Assembly (NCBI GenBank): GCA_029256185.1
Contig: JAQSYI010000021.1
Span: forward strand, 42,995-106,994
Length of the DNA stretch: 64,000 bases
DNA from: Paenibacillaceae bacterium
GTDB taxonomy: Bacteria; Bacillota; Bacilli; Paenibacillales; NBRC-103111
Direction: 5' to 3'
The position numbers and the translations under genes are program-made. The first letter of the stretch is position 1; each line of letters begins with the position of its first letter. The notes beneath the pieces were generated by a model. The model was given only the letters and a program-made list of their open reading frames with translations, searched no databases and was not told the origin of the DNA. This document shows positions 40,036 to 49,992 of the stretch, one piece after another.

Positions 40036-42315
40036 ATGAGAAAAAAATGGGCAAACCGGCTGGTGCTTGCCTATCTGCCTGCCTTTATTCTGGTCATCGC
40101 CGTGCTGTCAGGCATTTTCTTCGTAACCATAAGCCAAACATCCAGGGAGCAGGCCGTCCAGTCCAACGAAATTTATGCCGAGAATACCATGCAATATATT
40201 GACGCCAAGCTAAGGACCGTGGAGCAATATATGGTGCGCACTTTCATGGAGGACCGTTCGGTCAGTGACTTCTACAGCGAGACCCCGGCAACCGCCAACC
40301 ACTATCTGAATGACAGGGATGTCTACGCCAAGCTGAATCTGCTGCGGAAGAGCTTCGACGAAATTGATTCGGTCTATCTGTACCGTGCGCGGGATCATGT
40401 GGTGCTAAGCGATGCTTCCATGCTGGGGCTGGACCAATTCGACAACCGGGTCTATCTGGAGAAACTGCTCTCTGCGCCTCCCGGCTTCAGATGGACAATA
40501 GGCGCGGACTATGTTAATGAGGCCGGGTTGCCCACCCCGGTGGTGTCTTTGGTGAAGCCCATGCCTCTGCCGCTGGGCACAGACGGCATTATGGTAGTCA
40601 ATATCCGAACGGACGCTCTGGGTGCGTTCCTCTCCGATGTGGCCCGCTCCAAGTTCAGCTATGTCCGCCTTGTGGACGCAGACGGGGCATATATTGCAGG
40701 GGATACCGCGGAGGAACGGGAAAACGGCGGCGAACATCAGGACATGACGGTCATGCGTTCCGGCTATACGGGCTGGACCATACACAGCGGATTTGTGGAT
40801 GGGGTAGTATTCCGCTTTTTTGCCAATGTAAACGGTTTCTCTGTTTTATTGGGATTGGCTACGGTTGTGGCAGGCATGCTGTGGATCATCTATGCCAGCC
40901 AGCAGCATTACAGGCCGATTCAATCGCTTCTGGAGCGGCTGTCGGCCGTTCCGCTTCAGAAGCCCCACATCCTGGGACAGGTCAAGCGCGACGAGTTCAA
41001 GATTATTGACAATATGCTGGATCATCTGCTGGAGCAATTCGGCAAATACCGGATTGAAAACGATGAGAACTATACCTACCGGCGCCGCTATCTGTTCGAG
41101 GAATTGATTATGGGCGCACAGACTGGCCATCCGGGAGAGTGGGAGAAGGAACTGTGGCGCCTCGGCTTTCAGAATGCCTCCGGCCATTACCGGGCGGGCA
41201 TCATTGAGATTGACAAGTACACGGCCTTCATCTCCGCCTACAATAACAAAGACCAGTATCTGATCAAATTCATCATCGACAATGTGGTTCAGGAGTTGTG
41301 CAAAACAGCAGGCGTACCCCTCTGCCTGGAATGGCTTGAGCCGCACCGGCTGTGCATCGTATGCCAACTGCCGGAGGATGAGAACGAGAGCGTACATAAC
41401 ATTCTGCGCAAGACTGTGGAATGGGTCGGGCAGAATCTGGCCATTACCGTAACCTGCGGCCTGGGGACCAAGGTACCGGGAATGCCGGGTATCTCCCTTT
41501 CTTACAGCGAAGCGCTGGAGGCGCTGGACTATAAGTCGGCATACGGCGCAAACAGCGTGATCGCCTATACGGAGATTGACAACAGGTCAGGTGAGGAATT
41601 ATTCCGTTCCCTTCCCCATATCCGCGAGCTGGTGCATGCTTACAAGCTTGGCCGCGAGGAATGGAGGGACAGCTACCGCCATCTGTTCGGCGAAATCCGT
41701 ATCCAGCTTTTCTCCCGGGAGCAGCTTGTCAACCTGATGAATTACTTACTGTTTCATTTTTATAAGGAAATGTCGGGCTTATCGGAGGATTATCTGGAGT
41801 GCTGGCGGGAGTATGCCATGAATCCCATCAGCGACCTGCTGTCCCGCTTCGATACGGTCGAGGAACTGGAACGGGAGCTTCAGTGTATTCTGGAGCCCGT
41901 GGCACTTAAGCTCCGCGGAATCCGGGAGCAGCGCAGCCAGCATGATCTGGTGGATGAGGTCAAGCGGTACATGGAGCAGGAGTACCATAACCCTGATTTC
42001 TCCCTGGTGATGCTAAGCGATAAATTCAAGCTTACGCCCAATTATCTGAGCCGCTTGTTCAAGGAGGAGTTCGGGGTCAAGTTCATCGATTATCTGGCCG
42101 AGCTGCGGATCGGGCAGGCGCAGCGGCTGCTGCTGACCACCCAGGCCCCGGTCCAGGAGATTGGTGAACGCGTAGGCTACACCCATACCTTCTCCTTTAT
42201 CCGGGTGTTCAAGAAGCGGGTGGGGTTCACTCCGGGAGAGTACCGCAAGGAGCATGGTGACCACAGGGAACGGCATGACGGCAGGCTAAATCAGGAGCAA
42301 CAACCAAAGCGTTAA
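40036..42315 (+). CDS. Sensory AraC-family regulator with extracellular domain (YesS-like)
   Basis: 759-residue one-component regulator. Helix 1 at about 8-28 (LVLAYLPAFILVIAVLSGIFF), a Cache-type extracellular domain to about 260, helix 2 (VLLGLATVVAGMLWIIYA), a middle linker with HAMP-like sequence, then two HTH motifs at the C terminus (MLSDKFKLTPNYLSRLFKEE and VQEIGERVGYTHTFSFIRVF). Such proteins switch on nearby LplABC-type sugar importers. The ATG at 40036 with AGGAGG 11 bp upstream is preferred over the open frame extending leftward through the terminator. Likely activator of the locus at 42578-52732. Confidence 0.9.
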   Translation: MRKKWANRLVLAYLPAFILVIAVLSGIFFVTISQTSREQAVQSNEIYAENTMQYIDAKLRTVEQYMVRTFMEDRSVSDFYSETPATANHYLNDRDVYAKLNLLRKSFDEIDSVYLYRARDHVVLSDASMLGLDQFDNRVYLEKLLSAPPGFRWTIGADYVNEAGLPTPVVSLVKPMPLPLGTDGIMVVNIRTDALGAFLSDVARSKFSYVRLVDADGAYIAGDTAEERENGGEHQDMTVMRSGYTGWTIHSGFVDGVVFRFFANVNGFSVLLGLATVVAGMLWIIYASQQHYRPIQSLLERLSAVPLQKPHILGQVKRDEFKIIDNMLDHLLEQFGKYRIENDENYTYRRRYLFEELIMGAQTGHPGEWEKELWRLGFQNASGHYRAGIIEIDKYTAFISAYNNKDQYLIKFIIDNVVQELCKTAGVPLCLEWLEPHRLCIVCQLPEDENESVHNILRKTVEWVGQNLAITVTCGLGTKVPGMPGISLSYSEALEALDYKSAYGANSVIAYTEIDNRSGEELFRSLPHIRELVHAYKLGREEWRDSYRHLFGEIRIQLFSREQLVNLMNYLLFHFYKEMSGLSEDYLECWREYAMNPISDLLSRFDTVEELERELQCILEPVALKLRGIREQRSQHDLVDEVKRYMEQEYHNPDFSLVMLSDKFKLTPNYLSRLFKEEFGVKFIDYLAELRIGQAQRLLLTTQAPVQEIGERVGYTHTFSFIRVFKKRVGFTPGEYRKEHGDHRERHDGRLNQEQQPKR

Positions 42316-42320
42316 AATGA

Positions 42321-42381
42321 GGATAGGCCTAAAATGGTGCATTCCGCTAAAAAGCGGATAGGCATGAAATGGTGCATTCCG
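42321..42381. repeat. Pair of 26-bp direct repeats, candidate AraC operator
   Basis: GGATAGGCCTAAAATGGTGC... (42321-42346) and its copy at 42356-42381 differ in two positions and share AAATGGTGCATTCCG. They are 35 bp apart start to start, just after the AraC gene and about 200 bp before the first permease gene. Tandem direct repeats are the usual binding pattern of AraC proteins. The remaining gap to 42577 shows only the GGAGGAGG ribosome site. Confidence 0.6.
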
Positions 42382-42577
42382 TCTGGAACGGCAGCCGGCA
42401 AGCTCTGCAGCAAGGCTTCGGCAGGCCGATTGTGGAAGTTGTGGATCGGGGATAAACATGTGAATTGCCGCAGGAAGTTTCGCCGGTATACAGTAATCCC
42501 GTAAGCCATACCCGGTTAGCGTCAGGCCTTGCAGCACGGGGCAACCAGGCAGGCACAACGGGAGGAGGTGAGACTTC

Positions 42578-43543
42578 ATGCATGCAAGTTCAAACCAGGG
42601 GGCGCTGGAAAGTAAGCCGGCCATTGGCCCGGTGAAGCTGCGCCAAAAGTGGAGCACCCGCTATCTGAAGCAGAATGCGGTATTGTACATCATGCTTGCA
42701 CCCGCAATCCTCTGCTTTCTGTTATTCAAGTATATCCCTATGGGCGGCATCGTGATTGCATTCAAGGATTATAATTTCTGGGACGGTTTATGGGGCAGCC
42801 CCTGGGCGGGGCTGAAGCACTTCGACTATCTGTTCAACAATCCCCAGGGCTGGAATATTATCCGCAATACCTTTGTGATCAGCCTGCTCAGCTTTGTCGG
42901 CTTTCCCTTCCCCATCCTTCTGGCGCTTTTGCTTAACGAGATTCACCGGATGTGGTTCAAGAAGCTGGTGCAAACCCTGCTGTATCTGCCCCACTTTTTG
43001 TCCTGGGTCATTGTGGGCGGCATCTTCATTACCCTGTTCTCCCAGGAATCCGGCATGGTCAACGATATTCTGGAGAAGCTGACCGGAGACCGGTATCCGT
43101 TCCTCTACAAGTCCTTCAGCTGGATGGTCGTGTTTTTGAGTTCCAGCATTTGGAAGGAAGCGGGCTTTTCCGCGATTATTTACCTGGCGGCCCTGACAAC
43201 CATTGATCCCAGTCTGTATGAATCCTCTGCAATGGATGGAGCGGGGAAATGGCGGCAAATCTGGCATATCTCCCTTCCGGGCATCCGTCCGACAATCATT
43301 CTGCTGCTCATCCTGGGAGTAGGCCGGGTGATGGAGGTGGGCTTCGACCAGATCTATGTGATGCAGAACCGGGTGGTGGCCAATATCTCCGAGGTCATCA
43401 GCACGTATACCTTCAAGACGGGGATTCAAGGGGGAGACTTCGGTGTTCCCGCCGCCATGGGCCTGTTTGAATCCGCAGTGGGCTTCGTGCTCATTCTGTC
43501 AGCAAACGGCATCGCCCGCAAGTTCAACCAGAGCTTGTGGTAA
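42578..43543 (+). CDS. LplB-type ABC sugar permease
   Basis: 321 residues, six helices, binding-protein-dependent transport permease. N terminus YIMLAPAILCFLLFKYIPMGGIVIAFKDYNFWDG and the cytosolic EAA loop ESSAMDGAGKWRQIWHISLPG, which docks onto the ATPase, are intact and typical of LplB/YtcP-group importers for oligosaccharides. GGAGGAGG ribosome site. First gene of the unit; the second permease follows after 23 bp. The ATPase is probably a shared MsmX-type protein encoded elsewhere. Confidence 0.94.
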   Translation: MHASSNQGALESKPAIGPVKLRQKWSTRYLKQNAVLYIMLAPAILCFLLFKYIPMGGIVIAFKDYNFWDGLWGSPWAGLKHFDYLFNNPQGWNIIRNTFVISLLSFVGFPFPILLALLLNEIHRMWFKKLVQTLLYLPHFLSWVIVGGIFITLFSQESGMVNDILEKLTGDRYPFLYKSFSWMVVFLSSSIWKEAGFSAIIYLAALTTIDPSLYESSAMDGAGKWRQIWHISLPGIRPTIILLLILGVGRVMEVGFDQIYVMQNRVVANISEVISTYTFKTGIQGGDFGVPAAMGLFESAVGFVLILSANGIARKFNQSLW

Positions 43544-43566
43544 AGAGCAGGAGAGGAGGAGAAGAT

Positions 43567-44442
43567 GTGAGACAGACCTTTGCCGACAAAAGCTTCAGCA
43601 TCTGCGTACACGGGTTATTGCTGCTGGCGTCGGTCAGCTGCCTGCTTCCTTTGGTCAATATTATTGCCGTTTCCTTCAGCGATTCGGCGGCCATCGATTC
43701 CGGCTATGTGTGGCTATGGCCCATTCATTTTAATCTGGAGGCTTACAAGACCTTATTCCTGGGATCCAGAATCATTCCCTCCTTTATGAACAGTGCGCAG
43801 ATCACGATTGTAGGAACAGCGCTCAGTCTGGTATGCACCACGCTGGCCTCTTATGCCCTGTCCCGCAAATATTGCTTCGGCCGCAAGTATGTGACCCTTG
43901 CCATGGTGTTCACCATGATGTTCAGCGGCGGGCTGATTCCCACCTTTCTTGTGATCAAAAGCTTGGGGCTGGTTAACACGTACTGGGCGTTATGGCTTCC
44001 CGGCCTGACCGGCGCTTACAACATGCTGATCATGAGAACGTATTTCGAGGGTATTCCTGCCGAGATTGAGGAGTCGGCCCGCATGGACGGCTGCGGGGAA
44101 TGGAGGATTCTGGTGCAGATTTTCCTGCCCTTGTCCCTCCCGGTCATTGCCACCATCTGCCTGTTCCTGGCAGTCAGCTACTGGAATGCCTTCCAGAGCG
44201 TCCTAATCTACATGACGGATACCGCCAAGTTCAATCTGACCGTATTCGTCCAGCAGATGGTGCAGAGCCAGTCGGCATTGAGCCAGACGATTGCCCTGCA
44301 GCCGGAGGACCTGGAGCTGATGTCTCCCGAAGCGGTGAAGGCCGGGGGCATTGTGGTCATGACGCTGCCTATGCTGGTTATTTATCCTTTTTTGCAAAAG
44401 TATTTTGTGAAGGGCGTTATGCTTGGCGCGATCAAAGGGTAA
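43567..44442 (+). CDS. LplC-type ABC sugar permease
   Basis: 291 residues, six helices. The EAA loop EIEESARMDGCGEWRILVQIFLPL is intact; C terminus FLQKYFVKGVMLGAIKG is the LplC/YtcP signature. GTG at 43567 with GGAGGAGAAG 6 bp upstream; a longer frame overlaps the first permease without need. Pairs with the LplB-type subunit to form the import channel. Confidence 0.93.
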   Translation: MRQTFADKSFSICVHGLLLLASVSCLLPLVNIIAVSFSDSAAIDSGYVWLWPIHFNLEAYKTLFLGSRIIPSFMNSAQITIVGTALSLVCTTLASYALSRKYCFGRKYVTLAMVFTMMFSGGLIPTFLVIKSLGLVNTYWALWLPGLTGAYNMLIMRTYFEGIPAEIEESARMDGCGEWRILVQIFLPLSLPVIATICLFLAVSYWNAFQSVLIYMTDTAKFNLTVFVQQMVQSQSALSQTIALQPEDLELMSPEAVKAGGIVVMTLPMLVIYPFLQKYFVKGVMLGAIKG

Positions 44443-44472
44443 GTCCATTACCCGGAATTGGGGGAGAAAAAC

Positions 44473-46122
44473 ATGGCAGGAATGATGAAGAAGAACGGCA
44501 TGTTGATGCTGTCGATGGTGCTGAGTGCAGGAGCCTTGCTGGCTGCCTGCGGGGATTCGGACGGAGAAGCGGCAGCCTCCGTTTCTCCCGGTAAAGAGCA
44601 GACCGCCTCCGCCTCGCCGGAGAAGCGGGGCAAGATCAAGTGGTCCGTGTATGACCGCGGCAATATCGCCGCTTCGGAAGGTACGGTGACGAATAACCGC
44701 TGGACGAAGTGGATCAATGAGAAGGGGCCGGCGGATATCGAATTTGTGGCCATACCCAGGTTTGAATCCAAGCAGAAATTCAATACTCTGTTCGCTTCGG
44801 GGGAAGCTCCCGACGTCATCAATGAATATGAGACGGCATACCGGGACCAACTGTATAACCAGAAGCAGTTGCTGCCTCTGGACGATCTTATCGATAAGTA
44901 CGCGCCCAATTACAAGAAGCTGCTGGAGAAGTACCCGATTATGCGCAAGCTGGGCACGAAGCCGGACGGCAAGCTGTATGAAATCGGCCACGTGGTCCCC
45001 AATGCGGCCCAGGTGATCGTGCTGATCCGCAAGGATTGGCTGGATAAGCTGTCTCTCTCCCTCCCGCAAACGCCCGATGAACTAATCAAGGTTGCGAAAG
45101 CGTTTACGGATGGAGATCCGGACGGGAACGGCAAGAAGGATACGTACGGCTATTCCCTCGCGTATCTGGGTGATGAAGCGGTTGACGCCATGTACGGGAA
45201 TTCCATGTTCATCAAGGACGGCAAGCTGATGGAGGATGACGCGCGCTTGGCTGCAGCCATCGCATACAAGAAGCGTCTCTTCGATGAAGGAGTGGTGGAC
45301 CGGGATTATCTGACGGACAAGAACGGGGAGAAGTCCAAGAAGGATTGGCTGTCCGGCAAGCTCGGGATTTATGTGGCGGACAACAACAGTGTGGATATGC
45401 TGACCACGCTTCGTACCGCCAATCCGGGAGCGCAGGTGGTGCCTATGCTGATGCCGAAGACAGAGTTCGGGCAGTATACCATTCGGTTGAGCAACCCGCT
45501 GCAGATGACCACCGTGGTGTATGCGGGCACCAAGGACCCGGTAGCAGCCATCAAGGCCATTGATTTCATCATGGAGGAATCCACCTGGAGCACCTTGAAG
45601 AACGGGGTAGAGGGAATTCACTACGAGAATGACGCTAACGGCTGCCCTCGGGCGATCAATCCGGATCTGCGCAAGGTGGAGATTAGCTATGCCGGGGATT
45701 TAACGATGATGACCACCGGGATCTCCGACAATGAAGCGTGCAACATAAGGACTTTTGACAAAACCATTCCCAACATGGTGGATTGGCTAAAGATTCGCAA
45801 GGAAGCGCGGGCTCTGTATGAAAATCCGGCCGTTCCGCTGTATACCATCACTCATCCCACTGAGCATATGCCCACCCTTCCTGCCGATTTGCAGAAGATT
45901 AATTCAGACTGGACGCAGCAGAGCAAGGACATTATCGCCAAGGCGGTGGTCAGCGGCGGTTCTTATACCACAGAGCAGGCCATAAAGGAGCTGCAGAGCC
46001 TGCGGCAGAAAATCGGCCAGAACAAAACCATGGACTGGTATGTACAGTGGTACAACGAAAACAAGGATACGGCATTCCTGACCAAGGATATGTATCAATA
46101 TTTTTCCAAGGAGGAGTATTAA
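44473..46122 (+). CDS. Lipoprotein sugar-binding protein (LplA/YtcQ type)
   Basis: 549-residue extracellular solute-binding protein anchored by lipid: signal peptide MLSMVLSAGALLAAC with lipobox LAAC. Mature protein has a Ser/Glu linker and a two-lobed fold with TNNRWTKWINEKG, FASGEAPDVINEYE, DPDGNGKKDTYG (calcium-like Asp loop) and WDTYV-type C-terminal end. ATG at 44473 with GGGGGAGA upstream. Length of about 550 is typical of binders for large oligosaccharides. Delivers the substrate to the two permeases just upstream. Confidence 0.93.
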   Translation: MAGMMKKNGMLMLSMVLSAGALLAACGDSDGEAAASVSPGKEQTASASPEKRGKIKWSVYDRGNIAASEGTVTNNRWTKWINEKGPADIEFVAIPRFESKQKFNTLFASGEAPDVINEYETAYRDQLYNQKQLLPLDDLIDKYAPNYKKLLEKYPIMRKLGTKPDGKLYEIGHVVPNAAQVIVLIRKDWLDKLSLSLPQTPDELIKVAKAFTDGDPDGNGKKDTYGYSLAYLGDEAVDAMYGNSMFIKDGKLMEDDARLAAAIAYKKRLFDEGVVDRDYLTDKNGEKSKKDWLSGKLGIYVADNNSVDMLTTLRTANPGAQVVPMLMPKTEFGQYTIRLSNPLQMTTVVYAGTKDPVAAIKAIDFIMEESTWSTLKNGVEGIHYENDANGCPRAINPDLRKVEISYAGDLTMMTTGISDNEACNIRTFDKTIPNMVDWLKIRKEARALYENPAVPLYTITHPTEHMPTLPADLQKINSDWTQQSKDIIAKAVVSGGSYTTEQAIKELQSLRQKIGQNKTMDWYVQWYNENKDTAFLTKDMYQYFSKEEY

Positions 46123-46164
46123 AAGGCTGCTTCTAGTTTTAGCGCTTTTGCACAAGAAGCTGTA

Positions 46165-46220
46165 CGGGAGACCGCGCCCGGTCCGGCAAGGACCCCTGGC
46201 GGACCGGGCGCGGCCTCCCG
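46165..46220. promoter_or_regulatory. 21-bp stem hairpin between binding protein and secreted enzyme genes
   Basis: Arms 46165-46185 and 46200-46220 pair over 21 bp with one mismatch, very GC-rich, around a 14-base loop. No T tract follows, so it is less likely a simple terminator. It may stabilise the 3' end of the transporter mRNA and lower expression of the genes after it. Confidence 0.65.
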
Positions 46221-46250
46221 GATCAATCTGAAGCCGAAGGGAGATTTTCT

Positions 46251-49200
46251 ATGAGGATGAACGGGAAATACAGGAAGCTGCTTCTGGCAATGGGGATTGG
46301 CTTATTTATGACAGCATGTGCATTTATGCCTGGATTAGGCGGCCATGCCAAGGCGGAATCCGCTGCGGTCAAGGCTGAGTATTTGCTGGACGAGGACTTT
46401 TCCTTCCTGGCCATATCTACGTACGATGCCACCGATATCGTGGCCAGCGGCTGGGACGTGAGACGGGCGGGGGGAGCTATCGCCTTCGGCTTTAACAGCT
46501 GGTTCAAGATTACCGACACAAGCCCGGTCCTGCCGGTTTCCATGAGCAAGCAGCTGGTGGAGCAAACATCCGGCGAGCTGACATTGGAATACCGCTTCAA
46601 GCTGCCTGCGGTGATGAACGGGGTGAAATGGCAGATGCTCGACGGAGATATTCCGGCGGTTAGCCTGGGCATCGTGGACGGCAAGCTCAGTCTGGAGACA
46701 GGGGGGAGCTGGGTAGAGCTTCAGACGGTCAGCGCCAATGCGGAGTACGGAGTGAAGGCGGTGACGGATCTGGACACAGGCAAGGTCAGGATCTACGTCA
46801 ATGGCGTTCTGCGGGCGGCCGAAGCGGATTTTACCCAGAGCACAGACGGGATTAACCGGTTCCTGGTGACAACAGGAGATGTGACAACAGGCGAGATGTT
46901 CTTCGCTCCCGTCAAGATTCATAAGGGATATACGGTCAATGAAAGATTCCTGTCCACCGTGGCCGGGCCTCTGCCCGTCGACTGGAGCAGCCAGTTGAAC
47001 GGCGGCAGCGCTGCGGTGGAGAAGATGGATAATGCCAAGGCTCCCGATGTGTTCAGCCTGAAGCTGAATACGGCGGGCGCAGTTGGGCCGGTAAGCATCG
47101 CCAGACCGCTTCCGGCACAGGCGGGCAAGCTGGTTGTGGAATTCAAGGTCTTCCTTCCTGCGAAGCAGGACGGCTTCTCCATGGAGGCGGGGAACGGGAA
47201 CGGCGCCGTATTCCAATGGCTGACCCACAACGGCCAATTCGCCTACCGCAACAGCCAGAACCAGTTGGTGGAGTTCTATGATTATCTGCCCAATCTGTGG
47301 TACCATCTCAAGCTGAAGTGGGACACTGAGACAGGCTTGGCCGATCTCTATCTGAACGGCAAGCTGAAGGCGGAGCAGATCAGTCTGACGGAAGGAGAGG
47401 TGGATGAGCTCCGGTTTGCCATTGCCGCCGCCACGCCGGGGATCATGTCCCTCGACGATGTTCTTCTGTATCACGAGACTACCGAGCCCTTGGACTATGT
47501 TGCTGCTCCCGTACCGGCTGTGAAAGTGCCGGGAGCGCCCGCAGTGGGCGTGCAGGCTTGTCCGCTGTGGAGGGAGGGACAGCATCTGGGCTGGGACCGG
47601 ATCAATCCTTATTCCGAGCGGACGCCGCTGCTGGGGTTCTATGACGAAGGCAATCCCGAGGTGTCCGACTGGGAGATCAAATGGATGGAGGAGCACGGCA
47701 TCGACTTCCAGATGTATTGCTGGTACCGTCCCAACGGCAATGAGGGCAAGCCGCTGAAGGACCCCCGCCTGGGCATGGCGATTCACGACGGCTTCTTCAA
47801 TGCCAAGTACAGCAGCCAGTCCCAATTCATGATTATGTGGACGTCTCCCGTTGTCACGGGCAGCGCCGACTTCCGCAATAATCTGGTGCCGTATTGGCTG
47901 GAATATTATTTCAAGGACCCCCGCTACGTGGTGATTGACAATAAGCCTGTTCTCGCCATATTCGGGTATGCGGGCTTAAAGAATAGTCTGGGAGGCACAT
48001 CGGCGGCTGTGGAGGCGGAGATGGCCTATCTGCGGCAGGCCGTGCAGGCGGCCGGATTCGACGACATCATCATCCTGGTATCCAACTCCGGCAGTGATCC
48101 TGCAACACTGGCAGATGTCCGGGATGGCGGCGCGGATGCCGTATTCGCTTACTCCTGGGGACTGTCCGCCGGAAGCGAGGATCTGCAGAAGAGCAAGCTG
48201 CAGCAGCAGCGGGATGCAGGAGTGCTGGATGTAATTCCTGTAGTCAGCATGGGCCGGGATGACAGAGCCTGGGGCGGCTCCGCCGGATACTACGCCACTC
48301 CGTCCGAGTTCCAGTCCACCGCCCAGTGGGTGAAGGATAGCTTTATTCCTTCCCTGCCTGCCGGCAGTCCGGGACGCGAGCTTGTTCTGCTGGATAACTG
48401 GAATGAATACGGGGAAGGGCACTTCATTATGCCGTCGCAGCTGTACGGATTCGGCTATGTGGATGCCATCCGTGAGGTATTCACCCAAGGAGGGGGCCAT
48501 TCCGATGCCGTGCCGTCGCAGGCGCAGCAGGAGCGAATTCAGCTGCTGTATCCGCAAGGGAGGACGCTTCCGCTCAAGACAGCGCCTATTCCCCCGATTG
48601 CCGAGCTGGGGAGCATCGCCTACAGCCAGGTGTGGGATTTCGATACGGATGACGGAGGCTGGACGGTAGCCAAGCAGGTCTACGGGGCTCAGGCCGGAGG
48701 CGGCTACTATAACGGAACCTCCACGGGCAGCGATCCGGGCATTCATTCGCCCGATAATCTGGGCGTATCCGCCGCTCTGAATCCGTATCTGCACATCAGG
48801 ATGAAGAACAGCACAGGTGATGTGGCGGGCAAGATCTATTTCATTACGGAGAAGGATCAGGCCTGGAAAGAAGCCAAAGGGGTAGATTTCCTGGTTAAGC
48901 CCAACGACAGCGGCTACACGGACTATTATGTGCCTATGGGCGCCAACTCCCTGTGGAGCGGGACGATAAAGGCCGTGCGCCTGGACCCGATAACGGTCCC
49001 CGGAGATTTCAGCATCGACCGGATCGGCTTTGTCCATGTGCCCATCAGCGGACCCAAGCTGGCGCTGAACGGGGAGGTCGCCCGCACCGTTACCCCGCTT
49101 GAGGAACACAGCGGAAGCTTCTTCGTTCCTCTGGCGGAAATGCTGCAGAAGCTGAAGACACCCATGGAGCGGGATGAGGAGCAAGCGCTGATTGCGGTGG

Positions 49201-49889
49201 AGAAGGGCTCGGTTATCCGGCTTGTCCCGGGCGAGGCCACAGCCTATAAGGACGGTCTTCCGGTCATTATGCCGGAGGCGGCTTATCTCCAGGGCAATGA
49301 GCTGATGGTTCCAGCCGACGCGCTGGAGGAATTGTTCGGCTTCTACACCGCATGGAGCGCTGTGGACAGCACCTTGTATCTGATGAGTGGGCCGCTCCGG
49401 GTGCACGGGAATAACCTGGTGGTCGACCCTGGCATGGAGGGGTCAACCCTTGCGCAAACCGGCTACCGGATTGCAGCTGAATTGACCGCAGAGGAGGCTC
49501 ATTCCGGGAGCCAGTCGGTGAAGATAACCAAGGAGTATTCTTACGCCAAGATTTATTTTCCCGGCGTCACAGTTGGCCAGGAATATTACTATTCCGCCTG
49601 GTCGAAGCTGCACCCGTCTTCCACGATGGGGGAGAAGCTGCGGATTTGCCTGGAATACAAGCTGGATGGGGTGAACAAGCAGGTCGTGATGCTCGTTGGT
49701 CCGGCTATGAATGCCAGCGCATGGCAGCAGACACAGGGATACTTCACTCTGAATGAGACGGGTACGGTGTCCAATCTTACGATGTATATCTATACGGACA
49801 GTCCCGCGTTGGCAGACACTTATTATCTGGATGATGTAGAGATGCGGCCGGTGACCTATTCCCACGATCCGCTGCCTCCCGTGGAGTGA
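46251..49889 (+). CDS. Large secreted GH99-like (WbsX-type) protein with beta-sandwich modules
   Basis: 1212 residues. Signal peptide ends near GGHAKA-ES; a cysteine in MTAC also gives a weak lipobox. Domains: one or two LamG-like beta-sandwiches (about 45-410); a GH99/WbsX-like barrel (about 440-770) with GFYDEGNPEVSDWEI, FQMYCWYRPNG and LLDNWNEYGEGHF, the motif usual in this group; a further beta module (800-940); a copper amine oxidase N-terminal-like domain (about 945-1050); and a C-terminal carbohydrate-binding domain with VVDPGMEG. Probably an extracellular glycan hydrolase that prepares substrate for the importer. Exact bond unknown. Confidence 0.8.
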   Translation: MRMNGKYRKLLLAMGIGLFMTACAFMPGLGGHAKAESAAVKAEYLLDEDFSFLAISTYDATDIVASGWDVRRAGGAIAFGFNSWFKITDTSPVLPVSMSKQLVEQTSGELTLEYRFKLPAVMNGVKWQMLDGDIPAVSLGIVDGKLSLETGGSWVELQTVSANAEYGVKAVTDLDTGKVRIYVNGVLRAAEADFTQSTDGINRFLVTTGDVTTGEMFFAPVKIHKGYTVNERFLSTVAGPLPVDWSSQLNGGSAAVEKMDNAKAPDVFSLKLNTAGAVGPVSIARPLPAQAGKLVVEFKVFLPAKQDGFSMEAGNGNGAVFQWLTHNGQFAYRNSQNQLVEFYDYLPNLWYHLKLKWDTETGLADLYLNGKLKAEQISLTEGEVDELRFAIAAATPGIMSLDDVLLYHETTEPLDYVAAPVPAVKVPGAPAVGVQACPLWREGQHLGWDRINPYSERTPLLGFYDEGNPEVSDWEIKWMEEHGIDFQMYCWYRPNGNEGKPLKDPRLGMAIHDGFFNAKYSSQSQFMIMWTSPVVTGSADFRNNLVPYWLEYYFKDPRYVVIDNKPVLAIFGYAGLKNSLGGTSAAVEAEMAYLRQAVQAAGFDDIIILVSNSGSDPATLADVRDGGADAVFAYSWGLSAGSEDLQKSKLQQQRDAGVLDVIPVVSMGRDDRAWGGSAGYYATPSEFQSTAQWVKDSFIPSLPAGSPGRELVLLDNWNEYGEGHFIMPSQLYGFGYVDAIREVFTQGGGHSDAVPSQAQQERIQLLYPQGRTLPLKTAPIPPIAELGSIAYSQVWDFDTDDGGWTVAKQVYGAQAGGGYYNGTSTGSDPGIHSPDNLGVSAALNPYLHIRMKNSTGDVAGKIYFITEKDQAWKEAKGVDFLVKPNDSGYTDYYVPMGANSLWSGTIKAVRLDPITVPGDFSIDRIGFVHVPISGPKLALNGEVARTVTPLEEHSGSFFVPLAEMLQKLKTPMERDEEQALIAVEKGSVIRLVPGEATAYKDGLPVIMPEAAYLQGNELMVPADALEELFGFYTAWSAVDSTLYLMSGPLRVHGNNLVVDPGMEGSTLAQTGYRIAAELTAEEAHSGSQSVKITKEYSYAKIYFPGVTVGQEYYYSAWSKLHPSSTMGEKLRICLEYKLDGVNKQVVMLVGPAMNASAWQQTQGYFTLNETGTVSNLTMYIYTDSPALADTYYLDDVEMRPVTYSHDPLPPVE

Positions 49890-49992
49890 TCTGCAGAACT
49901 TGTGCACGCTGGGGGAAGCGAATGAGGGAAGAGCCGGGACATTAGAAGAGGCAGAGGAAAGCTTTAGGAAAAGCCGGAGGCGAACACATGTC

